NCBI GenBank assembly: GCA_001298545.1
Contig: LJCX01000027.1
Coordinates: 186,001-250,000, forward strand
DNA from: Actinobacteria bacterium OV320
GTDB lineage: Bacteria > Actinomycetota > Actinomycetes > Streptomycetales > Streptomycetaceae
Direction: 5' to 3'
DNA: 64,000 nucleotides
The notes under the pieces are model-generated. The model was not told the DNA's origin, searched no databases, and was given only the letters and a program-made list of their open reading frames with translations. Numbering within the stretch: position 1 is the first letter of the stretch; each line of letters opens with the position of its first letter. Shown here one piece after another: positions 26,163 through 34,082 of this stretch. The position numbers were made by a program, and so were the translations under genes.

Positions 26163-27503
26163 ATGACCGAGCTCGACTCCGGTGAACCGACGGCCCACGA
26201 GACCCAGTCCGAAGCCGGCCGCCGTGCTCACGCGAGCCGCCGCAACTTCATGCGCAAGGTCTTCTTCGCCAGCGGTGCCACGGCCGTCGCGACGATGGGC
26301 GGGGCCGGCGCCTGGGCGGCGCTGGCCGACGACGCCACCACCACTGCCTCCGCCGATCCGAGCGCGGTGCCGAGCGGCGCGCCCAGCGGGGGTCCGGGCG
26401 GCGGTGCCGGAGGCCCCGGCAACCAGTCGATCACCGAGGACTTCTTCGGCCTCACCACCGACGGCAAGCGGGTCGACGACCTGTTCACGATCCACTCCAC
26501 GGGCGTGAGGACCGCCCCGGTGATCGCCGCCGCGAACGCCTTCCTGGCCGGGCTCAGCGACACCCAGAAGACCTCGACGCAGTTCACGGTCCACTCGACC
26601 GAGTGGCGGCTGTGGAGCAACGTCGACTCCTACGCCCGCCAGGGCGTGTCGCTCGCCGACCTGAGCGACGACCAGAAGGCCCTGGGTACGGCTCTGTTGA
26701 AGTCGGCGCTCAGCGCCGACGGCCTGGAGACCACCGAGAAGATCCGGAAGATCAACCAGGCGGCCGGCGAGGCCATCGGCAACACCGACTCCTTCAACGA
26801 GGACGCCTACTACTGGACCGTGATGGGCACCCCGTCGGCGACCGAGCCCTGGGGCTTCCAGTTCGACGGCCACCATCTGGTCATCAACTACTTCGTCCTC
26901 GGCGACCAGGTCGTGATGAGCCCCTGCTTCTGGGGTTCGGAGCCGACCTCGATGGAGATCGCCGGCGAGACGGTGACGGTCTGCCACGAGGAGGTCGTCG
27001 CCGGCCTCGCCTTCATCAACTCCCTGAGCGCGGCGCAGCAGGCGGTCGCCATCGAGTCGTCCACCAAGTCCAACGAGTCGATGAAAGCGGGCGCGTTCTC
27101 CGACAACGCGGTCCAGGAGTACACCGGCATCCGCGGCAATGCCCTGACCGCCGCCCAGAGGACCAAGCTCCTCGGCATCGTGCAGGTCTTCGCCGGGCGG
27201 GCCAGGGCCGACGTGGCGAAGGTGACGCTGGCCGAGGTCCGCAAGCACGTGGACGACACCTACGTCACCTGGGCCGGCGGCACCGGCGACGACGACGCCT
27301 TCTACGTCCGCGTCCACAGCCCCGTCGTCTGGATCGAGGTCGACTGCCAGGCCCCGGGCCCCCTCGCGGGCGCGTACGGCGCCACCCAGGGCAGCGGCGC
27401 CACCCAGAAGCACGTCCACTCCGTCGTGCGCACCCCCAACGGCAACGACTACGGCAAGGAGCTCCTCAGGCAGCACTACCTGACGTCGCCGCACCACCGG
27501 TGA
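26163..27503 (+). CDS. Tat-exported DUF3500 protein
   Basis: A 446-residue protein with a twin-arginine type N-terminus (SRRNFMRKVFFASGATAVAT) and a Pro/Ser/Gly linker (residues 60-85). A DUF3500 domain follows, shown by its hallmark GFQFDGHHLVINYF and by PCFWGSEP. The function of DUF3500 is not established. A charged leader of about 25 residues precedes the RR motif, which is common for Tat substrates. It lies after the two-component pair on the same strand with a 166-base gap, and convergent with the glycosidase gene. Confidence 0.86.
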   Translation: MTELDSGEPTAHETQSEAGRRAHASRRNFMRKVFFASGATAVATMGGAGAWAALADDATTTASADPSAVPSGAPSGGPGGGAGGPGNQSITEDFFGLTTDGKRVDDLFTIHSTGVRTAPVIAAANAFLAGLSDTQKTSTQFTVHSTEWRLWSNVDSYARQGVSLADLSDDQKALGTALLKSALSADGLETTEKIRKINQAAGEAIGNTDSFNEDAYYWTVMGTPSATEPWGFQFDGHHLVINYFVLGDQVVMSPCFWGSEPTSMEIAGETVTVCHEEVVAGLAFINSLSAAQQAVAIESSTKSNESMKAGAFSDNAVQEYTGIRGNALTAAQRTKLLGIVQVFAGRARADVAKVTLAEVRKHVDDTYVTWAGGTGDDDAFYVRVHSPVVWIEVDCQAPGPLAGAYGATQGSGATQKHVHSVVRTPNGNDYGKELLRQHYLTSPHHR

Positions 27504-27520
27504 GGTCGTCCCGCTGAGCC

Positions 27521-27552
27521 ACCGGGCCGGGGCCCCGTCATCCCGGCCCGGT
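27521..27552. terminator. Bidirectional hairpin terminator
   Basis: A perfect 11-bp stem, ACCGGGCCGGG / CCCGGCCCGGT, with a 10-base loop lies between the converging DUF3500 and glycosidase genes. Outer GAGCC/GGCTC bases extend it. Confidence 0.8.
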
Positions 27553-27560
27553 CCACCGGC

Positions 27561-28949
27561 TCAGGCCCAGGCGGTCGCCGCCACGAAGGAGCTGTCCTGG
27601 CGGAACAGGTCGGTGCCGTCGGGCTGTTCCACCCGGAGCTGGTAGTTGTAGTGGCGCAGGTAGTACCCGGGGTAGTTGTACGACTCGAAGCGGACCGAAC
27701 CGCTCGCCGAGCCCGTCCGGGCGATGAAGGTGGCGTCCTTCGCGAAGGACGCCGTGCCGTCGTTGGCGTCGAAGCGACCCCGGAAGGAGTAGTGGCGCAG
27801 GTAGTTTCCGGCGGCGTCGCGGAAGGAGTAGGCGTTCGCGTCGGCGAGGCCCGCCACCACGGTGAAGGTGGACGCCTGCTTCTCGGCGGTGGTGCTGGAG
27901 CTGGTCACCACGGGCAGGTTGAGCAGCGCGGACTGCTCCTGCCAGTAGCGGGTGGTGTAGTTGCCGGACCGGAAGGAGCGGGTGGCGTTCTTCGTGAGGG
28001 TGGGGCCACCGGTCACCGTCTCCTTGATGACCGTGAAGTGGCGTGCCGTACCGGAGATGCCGGGCAGCGCCTTGGGCGCGCTCCAGGTGGCGAACGAGTC
28101 GTAGCTGTCGCTGTAGTAGTAGTTGCCGTCGCCGTAGCCGTCGAAGAAGATCCGCCAGGCGCCGTTGTCGAGCTGGATGACGGACGGGCCCTCGCGGTAG
28201 CTGCCCCAGCCCGCCCAGTCGCCGGTCCTGGTGATCGTGTAGGGGCCGGCCAGGCTCGACGCCGTGCCGTACTCGATGTACTTCGCCGTCTCGTTCTTCG
28301 TGAACGCGTGGTAGGTCGAGCCGACCTTCACGATGTAGGTGTCGATGTGGTTCGACCCGATGCCGGACAGGGCGACCGGTGAACTCCAGGCGGTGAGGGC
28401 GGAGTTGGTGGCCTTCAGCAGATACGGGGTGAAGATCCACTCGTCGCTGGTCACGGAGCAGGACACGATGACGTTGACGCTGCCGTCGCTGTCGACGAAC
28501 CACTCCGGCGCCCAGGCGCGGGAGAGGTTGGCGATCGGGACGGTGTAGTCGTACAGGAACGTCCAGTTGACCCGGTCGGAGCTGCGGGCGAAGCCGATGG
28601 TGGTGCTGGCGTCCTGCCAGGTGTGGGTCGTGTAGGTGACGTAGTAGTAGCCGTTGGTGTGCTTGAAGACGCTCGCGTCGCGGATGCGGTTGCTCGGCGG
28701 GGTGTAGGCGGAGGACTGCAGCAGCCGGAAGTCGGTGGCGTCGTCGGACTGGTAGACGTTCACCGTTCCGTCGTTGCTGTTGAGGAACGGCACGATCGTG
28801 TAGCGGGTGGCCGAACCGGCTGCCGGTGCGGCGGCCAGGGCCGTGCCGAGCAGGCCGGGTGCCTCGCCGAGCACGAGTGCCGCGGCGGGCAGGACGGCCA
28901 TCGCGCGCAGCAGGGCACGGCGGGACGGGGCGGGGGGACGGGTCGTCAT
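27561..28949 (-). CDS. Secreted GH43-like glycosidase with AbfB (CBM42) domain
   Basis: A 462-residue secreted protein. The N-terminal signal has SRRALLRAMAVLPAAALVLG (Tat-like) up to about residue 40. A five-bladed-propeller-like catalytic part follows, with candidate acidic residues in IRDASVFK, HIDTYIVKVG and YREGPSVIQ. The last 130 residues form an arabinofuranose-binding AbfB beta-trefoil (SFRSGNYTTRYW; YLRHYSFRGRF; YLRHYNYQLRV). It probably acts on arabinose-containing plant polysaccharides such as arabinan or arabinoxylan. ATG 28949 has an AGGAGAG site. A perfect operator-like inverted repeat lies 43 bases upstream. Confidence 0.82.
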   Translation of the reverse strand: MTTRPPAPSRRALLRAMAVLPAAALVLGEAPGLLGTALAAAPAAGSATRYTIVPFLNSNDGTVNVYQSDDATDFRLLQSSAYTPPSNRIRDASVFKHTNGYYYVTYTTHTWQDASTTIGFARSSDRVNWTFLYDYTVPIANLSRAWAPEWFVDSDGSVNVIVSCSVTSDEWIFTPYLLKATNSALTAWSSPVALSGIGSNHIDTYIVKVGSTYHAFTKNETAKYIEYGTASSLAGPYTITRTGDWAGWGSYREGPSVIQLDNGAWRIFFDGYGDGNYYYSDSYDSFATWSAPKALPGISGTARHFTVIKETVTGGPTLTKNATRSFRSGNYTTRYWQEQSALLNLPVVTSSSTTAEKQASTFTVVAGLADANAYSFRDAAGNYLRHYSFRGRFDANDGTASFAKDATFIARTGSASGSVRFESYNYPGYYLRHYNYQLRVEQPDGTDLFRQDSSFVAATAWA

Positions 28950-28991
28950 GGCGGCTCTCCTACGGCTCAAGGCACGTCCAGCGGTTCGACA

Positions 28992-29010
28992 TTCCGAACA
29001 AAGTTCGGAA
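28992..29010. promoter_or_regulatory. Operator-like inverted repeat upstream of the glycosidase
   Basis: TTCCGAAC-AAA-GTTCGGAA has perfect 8-bp arms and a 3-base spacer. It is positioned 43-61 bases before the ATG at 28949, where it would overlap the promoter. The regulator is not identified; LacI- or ROK-type sugar repressors use sites of this shape. Confidence 0.7.
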
Positions 29011-29208
29011 AGTCGATCAGAAGGTAGGGGTGAGGCAGGAACACGTCAATCCTTTGCGCAGGAACGGACGATGCCTGTGGGACGTCTGTGGCGGGGCTGC
29101 CGCCGCCCTTGTGGCGGACGGGCAAACCCCTTCCGCCCGCGTGCCGTTCCACCGCCGGGCCGCCAGACGTTACCGTGCGGTAGACATCGTCGTCCCGGAG
29201 GTGCCCGC

Positions 29209-30557
29209 ATGACGCCCGACCGTGCCGCAGGCCTGACCGCCACCGCCCGCGCGCTGGCCGAGGGCGAGATGTCCTCCCGCACGCTCGTCGAGCACACCCT
29301 CGCCCGGATCGAGGCGAGCCAGGGCACCCTCAACGCCTTCCGGATCGTCCGGGCCGAGGCCGCGCTCGCCGAAGCCGACGCGGCCGACCGGGAGTTGGCG
29401 GCCGGGGGCCGGCGGCCGCTGCTCGGCGTCCCCGTCGCCGTCAAGGACGACATGGACGTGGCGGGCGAGCCGACCGCCTTCGGCTGCCAGGGCGTGCACC
29501 CCGCGGTCACCGAGGACGGCGAGGCGGTCCGCCGGCTGCGCGCGGCCGGGGCCGTGATCGTCGGCAAGACCAACACCTGCGAGCTGGGCCAGTGGCCGTT
29601 CACCGAGGGCCCGGCCTTCGGCGCGACGCGTAACCCGTGGAGCACCGAGCACACCCCGGGCGGCTCCTCCGGCGGTTCGGCGGCCGCGGTGGCGGCGGGT
29701 CTGGTGCCGGCCGCGCTCGGCTCGGACGGGGCCGGCTCGGTCCGCATCCCCGCCTCCTGGACCCATCTGGTCGGCATCAAGCCGCAGCGCGGCCGGGTCT
29801 CGACCTGGCCGCGCGGCGAGTCCTTCCACGGCATCACGGTCAACGGCACGCTGGCCCGTACGGTCGCGGACGCGGCGCTGCTGCTCGACGCGGCGAGCGG
29901 CAACCACGCGCACGACCCGCACCGGCCGCCCGCCGTCGACGCCTCGGCGGCGGTGGGGCGCGACCCCGGCCGGCTGCGGATCGCGCTGTCGCTGAAGCCC
30001 CCGTTCACCGCCGTACCCGCCCGGCTGCGACCCGAGGTGCGCACCCGCGTCCTCGAAGTCGCCGAGCGGCTGGCGGGCCTCGGGCACACCGTCGAGGAGG
30101 CCGACCCGCCGTACGGGCAGATCGGCCTCACCTTCGTGCCCAGGGCGACCGCGGGCATCGCCGAGCGGGTCGCCCCCCGCTGCGGGCGGCCCGGCGGGCG
30201 GAGGCGGTCCTGCACCGCCGCATCGGCGGCTTCTTCGAGAAGTACGACGTGATCCTCGCGCCGACGACGGCCGCTCCCCCGCCCCGCATCGGGGCCATGC
30301 TGCACCTGAGCGGTTTCGCCACCGACCGCGCGATGATCGCCGCCTGCCCCTACGCCTGGCCGTGGAACGTGCTCGGCTGGCCCGGCGTCAACGTCCCCGC
30401 GGGCTTCGCGCCCGGCGGGCTGCCGGTCGGGGCACAGCTGCTCGGCCCGGCGAACAGCGAGCCGCTGCTGATCTCGCTCGCCGCCCAACTGGAGGCGGAG
30501 CTGCGCTGGCACGAGCACTGGCCGCGGGAAGCGGTCGCGGACTCGCCGGCCGGATGA
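29209..30557 (+). pseudogene. Amidase-signature hydrolase, frameshifted
   Basis: The frame from ATG 29209 encodes a typical amidase N-terminal two-thirds. It has the catalytic Lys in VAVKDDMDV, then GKTNTCELG and the Gly/Ser loop PGGSSGGSAAAVAAGL, with SDGAGSVRIPA carrying the cis-Ser/nucleophile region. After IAERV at about 30170 the frame turns to Arg/Cys-rich nonsense and stops at 30252. The C-terminal third (PLRAARRAEAVLHRRIGGFF to the end) continues in another frame to TGA 30555-30557. The join lies near a C6 run (30172-30180). I judge that roughly 25-30 residues usually found before LRAARRAEAV are also missing. This is either a real broken gene or an assembly error. Confidence 0.8.
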
Positions 30558-30571
30558 GCGGGTTGCGCCCG

Positions 30572-30577
30572 TACCCT
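30572..30577 (+). promoter_or_regulatory. -10 element TACCCT of a probable leaderless promoter
   Basis: TACCCT ends six bases before ATG 30584, which would place the transcription start on the start codon itself. No Shine-Dalgarno precedes that ATG. Confidence 0.55.
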
Positions 30578-30583
30578 GTGACC

Positions 30584-30802
30584 ATGGACGATGCGTCGAT
30601 GGTCGGGCTCATGGGGCGGGTCACCGGGACGATCGGGCCCGGGCTCGTCGGCGAGGTGATCGTCCGGGTGCGCGGCGGGGCCGAACACTTCCTCGCGCAT
30701 CCGGCGGACGGCACGGGCCGCATCGAGTCGGGCACGGTGGTGATGGTGGTGGAGCACCTGCCGCCCAGGACGGTCTACGTCACCCGGGCGTACGACAGTT
30801 GA
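30584..30802 (+). CDS. Small NfeD-like OB-fold protein
   Basis: A 72-residue soluble beta-rich protein (MVGLMGRVTGTIGPGLVGEV; VMVVEHLPPRTVYVTRAYD) that resembles the C-terminal OB-fold domain of NfeD. Short NfeD domains accompany flotillin/SPFH genes, and one follows here after 154 bases on the same strand. I prefer ATG 30584 because a -10-like TACCCT sits six bases upstream; ATG 30554, overlapping the amidase stop, is the alternative. It probably assists the flotillin membrane platform. Confidence 0.75.
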   Translation: MDDASMVGLMGRVTGTIGPGLVGEVIVRVRGGAEHFLAHPADGTGRIESGTVVMVVEHLPPRTVYVTRAYDS

Positions 30803-30956
30803 GCCCGTCCCGACGCAGGTGAGAGCGGTTCTGTACGTCTTCGGGAACGTAAGCGTCAAGATTGCAACAAGGATTCGCCGACGTCTTCAACCCTGACCCG
30901 GGCAGGCGCAGACTCCCTTCGTTCGGTGCCGAAAGGGCACCATCAAAAGGGGGCGT

Positions 30957-32438
30957 ATGCCGATGGTTGTCGGCGTCGTTGCGGGGGTGGCGGTTGTCGC
31001 CGTCCTCGGTCTGATCGGTCTGTTCAAGATGATGTGGCGCGTCGCGGAACCCAACGAGGCACTCGTCATCTCCGGTTCCAACCACCGCACGGAGGGCCTC
31101 GAGGCGGGCATGGGTTTCCGCATCGTCACGGGGCGCGGGACGATGGTGATGCCCGGGGTGCAGGTGGTGCGCAAGCTGTCGCTCGACCTGAACGAGACCG
31201 AGCTGCACGTGGACTGCGTGACGCACCAGGGCATCCCGCTCAAGGTGCGGGGCGTGGTCATCTTCAAGGTCGGCGACGACTTCGTGTCGATCGCCAACGC
31301 GGCCCGGCGTTTCCTCGACCAGCAGAAGCTGATGTCGGAGCGGGTGCACAACGTCTTCGCCGGTCATCTGCGGTCCATCGTGGGCGGGTTGACGGTCGAG
31401 GACATGATCCGCGACCGGGAGAAGCTCACCGGGCAGACCCGTGCCGCCTGCGGTACGGAGATGGAGAAACTGGGCCTGATCGTGGACTCGCTGCAGATCC
31501 ACGAGATCGAGGACCCGACCGGGTACATCAAGAACATGGCGATGCCGCACGCGGCGGCCGTACAGCGGGACGCGCGGATCGCGCAGGCGGAGGCGAACCG
31601 GCTCGCCACGGAGGCGGAGCAGGCTTCGTTCGCCCGGATGGCGGAGGCCACCCGGGACAGCGAGATCCTCCAGGCCGGCTACCAGGCCGAGCGCGACAAG
31701 GCGGGCGCGCGGGCCCGTCAGGCGGGACCCCTCGCGGACGCCGCCTCCCGGCAGGAGGTCGTCGTCCAGGAGACGCGGGTCGCCGAACTCGAGGCGCAGC
31801 GGCGCGAACAGCAGCTCCAGGCGGACGTCCGCAAGCCCGCGGACGCGCAGGCCTACGAGAAGCGCACGCTGGCCGAGGCGGAGCGCGACGCGCGGATCTC
31901 GGCGGCGCAGGCCAAGGCGAAGGAGACGGAGCTCGCGGCCGCCGCCGAGGCGACCCGGGTCAAGGCCGCCGCCGGCGCCGAGGCCGAGGCGACCAGGACC
32001 CGGGGCGAGGCCAGTGCGGCCGCCACCCGGGCCACCGGTGAGGCCGAGGCGGCCTCCGCACAGGCCAGGGGTCTGGCGGCGGCCGAGGCGGCGAAGGCGC
32101 AGGGCCTCGCGGAGGCGGAGGCCATCAAGGCGCGGGCCGCCGCGCTGGCCGAGAACCAGGAGGCGGTCGTCGCCCAGCAACTCGCCGAGAACTGGCCGGA
32201 GATCGTGAAGGCGGGCGCGTCCGCCTTCGGCAACGTGGACAACATGGTGCTGCTCAACGGCGCCGACGGTATGGCGGACGTGTTCGCCAAGGCGCTCACC
32301 ATGGGCGGGACGGGACTCGGTCTGGCCCGTCAGCTGCTCGCCTCGATGAACCAGAACGGGCAGGCGGTGAACGGGACTTCACCTCTCAACGGGGTGGCGA
32401 ACCCGCCGTCGCAGCGGGTGCCGGTCGAGGAGAAGTGA
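30957..32438 (+). CDS. Flotillin-family (SPFH/band 7) membrane protein
   Basis: A 493-residue protein with one N-terminal membrane helix (VVGVVAGVAVVAVLGLIGLF), an SPFH domain (residues about 30-200: VAEPNEALVISG, DCVTHQGIPLKVRGV, RSIVGGLTVEDMIRDRE) and a long Ala/Glu/Arg coiled coil (about 205-400). The conserved C-terminal end is LAENWPEIVKAGASAFGNVD. Flotillins form membrane microdomain scaffolds. The RBS AAAAGGGGG precedes ATG 30957, and a GGTGCC-GAAAG-GGCACC hairpin (30925-30941) lies just before the RBS. It pairs with the NfeD-like gene upstream. Confidence 0.9.
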   Translation: MPMVVGVVAGVAVVAVLGLIGLFKMMWRVAEPNEALVISGSNHRTEGLEAGMGFRIVTGRGTMVMPGVQVVRKLSLDLNETELHVDCVTHQGIPLKVRGVVIFKVGDDFVSIANAARRFLDQQKLMSERVHNVFAGHLRSIVGGLTVEDMIRDREKLTGQTRAACGTEMEKLGLIVDSLQIHEIEDPTGYIKNMAMPHAAAVQRDARIAQAEANRLATEAEQASFARMAEATRDSEILQAGYQAERDKAGARARQAGPLADAASRQEVVVQETRVAELEAQRREQQLQADVRKPADAQAYEKRTLAEAERDARISAAQAKAKETELAAAAEATRVKAAAGAEAEATRTRGEASAAATRATGEAEAASAQARGLAAAEAAKAQGLAEAEAIKARAAALAENQEAVVAQQLAENWPEIVKAGASAFGNVDNMVLLNGADGMADVFAKALTMGGTGLGLARQLLASMNQNGQAVNGTSPLNGVANPPSQRVPVEEK

Positions 32439-32470
32439 CCCGCTGACGACCTGGTCACGGGGGCAACCCT

Positions 32471-32476
32471 TAGGGT
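32471..32476 (+). promoter_or_regulatory. -10 element TAGGGT of a probable leaderless promoter
   Basis: TAGGGT ends six bases before GTG 32483, with no Shine-Dalgarno in between. It sits within the imperfect palindrome GGGCAACCCTTAGGGTGCCC (32461-32480). Confidence 0.55.
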
Positions 32477-32482
32477 GCCCCC

Positions 32483-32929
32483 GTGACCGCGTTTACCGAT
32501 GAAGACGTCCCGGGCCGCTCCGGCCCCTCCGCCACCACCGAGGCCGACCCCCGCGAGGTCGGCCGGGTGCGCACCGAGTACTCCCCCGCGCACGACGGCG
32601 ACCCGGACCCCGGCGAGATCGTCTGGACCTGGGTGCCCTTCGAGGAGAACGACGGCCGGGGCAAGGACCGCCCGGTGCTCGTCGTCGCCCGGGAGGCGGG
32701 CGGGACCTTCCTCGCCGTACAGCTGTCGAGCAAGCGGCACGACGGCGACCGCGAGTGGGTGCCGATCGGCAGCGGGCCCTGGGACCGGTCCGGGCGGGAC
32801 TCCTGGGTGGACGTCGACCGCGTCCTGCGGCTGTACGAGGACGGCATGCGCCGTGAGGCCTGCGCGCTGGACCGGATGCGGTTCAACCTGGTCCGGCACC
32901 GCCTGCACGAGCGCTACGGCTGGACCTGA
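32483..32929 (+). CDS. PemK/MazF-family protein (orphan toxin-like)
   Basis: A 148-residue product with a MazF/PemK fold signature in its central part: PGEIVWTWVPFEENDG, KDRPVLVVAREAGG, then LAVQLSSK. The N-terminal 40 residues are acidic and disordered-looking. Classical MazF proteins are mRNA endonucleases, but no antitoxin gene is adjacent, so this may be a domesticated or non-toxic member. GTG 32483 is supported by the -10-like element six bases upstream. The 3' end overlaps the macrodomain-like gene by 16 bases. Confidence 0.85.
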   Translation: MTAFTDEDVPGRSGPSATTEADPREVGRVRTEYSPAHDGDPDPGEIVWTWVPFEENDGRGKDRPVLVVAREAGGTFLAVQLSSKRHDGDREWVPIGSGPWDRSGRDSWVDVDRVLRLYEDGMRREACALDRMRFNLVRHRLHERYGWT

Positions 32930-33774
32930 GGGCTCTTCCGGTCGAACACCCGCTCGAAAGCGGCCAGCACCGCGCTTCCCGGTGTCCGGTCCAGCACCCC
33001 GAACACCACATGCTCGAATGTCCGCTCGAACCGCCCACCGGGTCCGAGCAGCGCCCGGAACGCCCCCGCCACCTGCGCGGGGTCGTTGCGGAACACCCCG
33101 CAGCCCCACGCGCCCAGCACCAGGCGCCGGTAGCCGTGCGCGGCGGCCGTCTCCAGGACCCGCCCGGCACGGACGGCCAGCGCGCCCGGCAACTCGGGCG
33201 CGCGCTCCGGGACGGTCCGCAGCACCACGCCCGCGTTCGGGGCGGCGGCCGTCAGAAAGCCGACGCCGTAGGGCTCGTCCAGCAGACGGCCCCGGTCGTC
33301 ACGGAAGACGGGCACGGCCGGTGAGTGGATGACACGGTCCGTGTAGAACGGGTCGCGGTGGGCGCGGTGGTGGTCGTAGAACTCCCGGGCCTCGAGCAGG
33401 CAGGTGTACAGCGCGGAGCCCCGGCACAGGGCCTCCTCCTGCGCCTGGGCCCCGTTGAGGTAGCCGCCGCCGGGGTTGCGCGCGGAGGCGAAGTTCAGCA
33501 CGGCGACCGGACCGGCGCCGGCCAGCCGACGGGCCGCCTCCAGGCTGCTCTCGCCGGTGACCTCGACCAACGTGTCGCCGAAGGGCTGCGCAGTGGAGTC
33601 CGCGACCGGCCCCTCCGGGACCTCGACCGGTCCAGGGCCCGCCATCCGCGTCCCCGCCCGGGCGGCCTCGATCGCCGCGGAGAGGGACACCTCGCGCCCG
33701 TCGGACGCGCGATAGCGACCCGCCGCGACGATCTCCTGCGTCTCCCTGGCGATGCCGCGCAGCCGCGCGCTCAT
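32914..33774 (-). CDS. TIGR02452 (DUF2263) macrodomain/PARG-like protein
   Basis: A 286-residue protein of the microbial poly(ADP-ribose) glycohydrolase-like family. Diagnostic segments are VLNFASARNPGGGYLNGAQA followed by QEEALCRGSALY, the pattern of the bacterial PARG catalytic loop with adjacent Glu residues. VLGAWGCGVFRNDP is the macrodomain phosphate loop. The expected activity is ADP-ribose removal or binding. ATG 33774 overlaps the stop of a 26-codon upstream reading frame (ATGA). It is convergent with the PemK-like gene. Confidence 0.88.
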   Translation of the reverse strand: MSARLRGIARETQEIVAAGRYRASDGREVSLSAAIEAARAGTRMAGPGPVEVPEGPVADSTAQPFGDTLVEVTGESSLEAARRLAGAGPVAVLNFASARNPGGGYLNGAQAQEEALCRGSALYTCLLEAREFYDHHRAHRDPFYTDRVIHSPAVPVFRDDRGRLLDEPYGVGFLTAAAPNAGVVLRTVPERAPELPGALAVRAGRVLETAAAHGYRRLVLGAWGCGVFRNDPAQVAGAFRALLGPGGRFERTFEHVVFGVLDRTPGSAVLAAFERVFDRKSPQVQP

Positions 33775-33851
33775 GGCGCCACCCCCGTGGCCTCCATGGC
33801 CGCGCGCCGCGCGGTCTCCCGCGCCCCGCCCGGCTCCCCCGTCGTGCTCAT
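33771..33851 (-). CDS. 26-codon upstream reading frame coupled to the macrodomain gene
   Basis: ATG 33851 opens a 26-codon frame (MSTTGEPGGARETARRAAME...) whose TGA overlaps the ATG of the next gene at 33771-33774. The coupling and an amphipathic Ala/Arg composition make a translated leader peptide possible, but it could equally be chance. I do not recognise it. Confidence 0.3.
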   Translation of the reverse strand: MSTTGEPGGARETARRAAMEATGVAP

Positions 33852-34082
33852 ACACGCATCGTGAGCGATCCTGGACATCGCGTGCAACAGGGTTTTCCGG
33901 GCCGGGAAACGCTCCGCGGACCGGTCGGGAACGCCTGGAGAACAGCTCGAACTCGGTCCCGAATGTACGGTTGTGTACCCTTGTGCGGATCCGTTCGAGG
34001 GTTTTGGGTGGGACGAGCGATGCCTGTCCGGCCGCACCGAGGCCGGACCGGTGGCATGGTGGAATCTCAGGAGGATCCCGAC
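33775..34082 (+). other. Intergenic region upstream of egtA
   Basis: This is 308 bases between the divergent macrodomain and egtA genes, apart from the short frame at 33771-33851. It is locally less GC-rich around 33955-34020 (for example TGTACGGTTGTGTACCCTTG), where the egtA promoter probably lies. AGGAGG at 34069-34074 is the egtA ribosome-binding site. I see no further gene. Confidence 0.5.

Noticed and set aside
26154..27497. Minus-strand open frame opposite the DUF3500 gene
   Set aside because: Val/Gly/Arg-rich with no motifs; the plus frame has a Tat signal and DUF3500 hallmarks.
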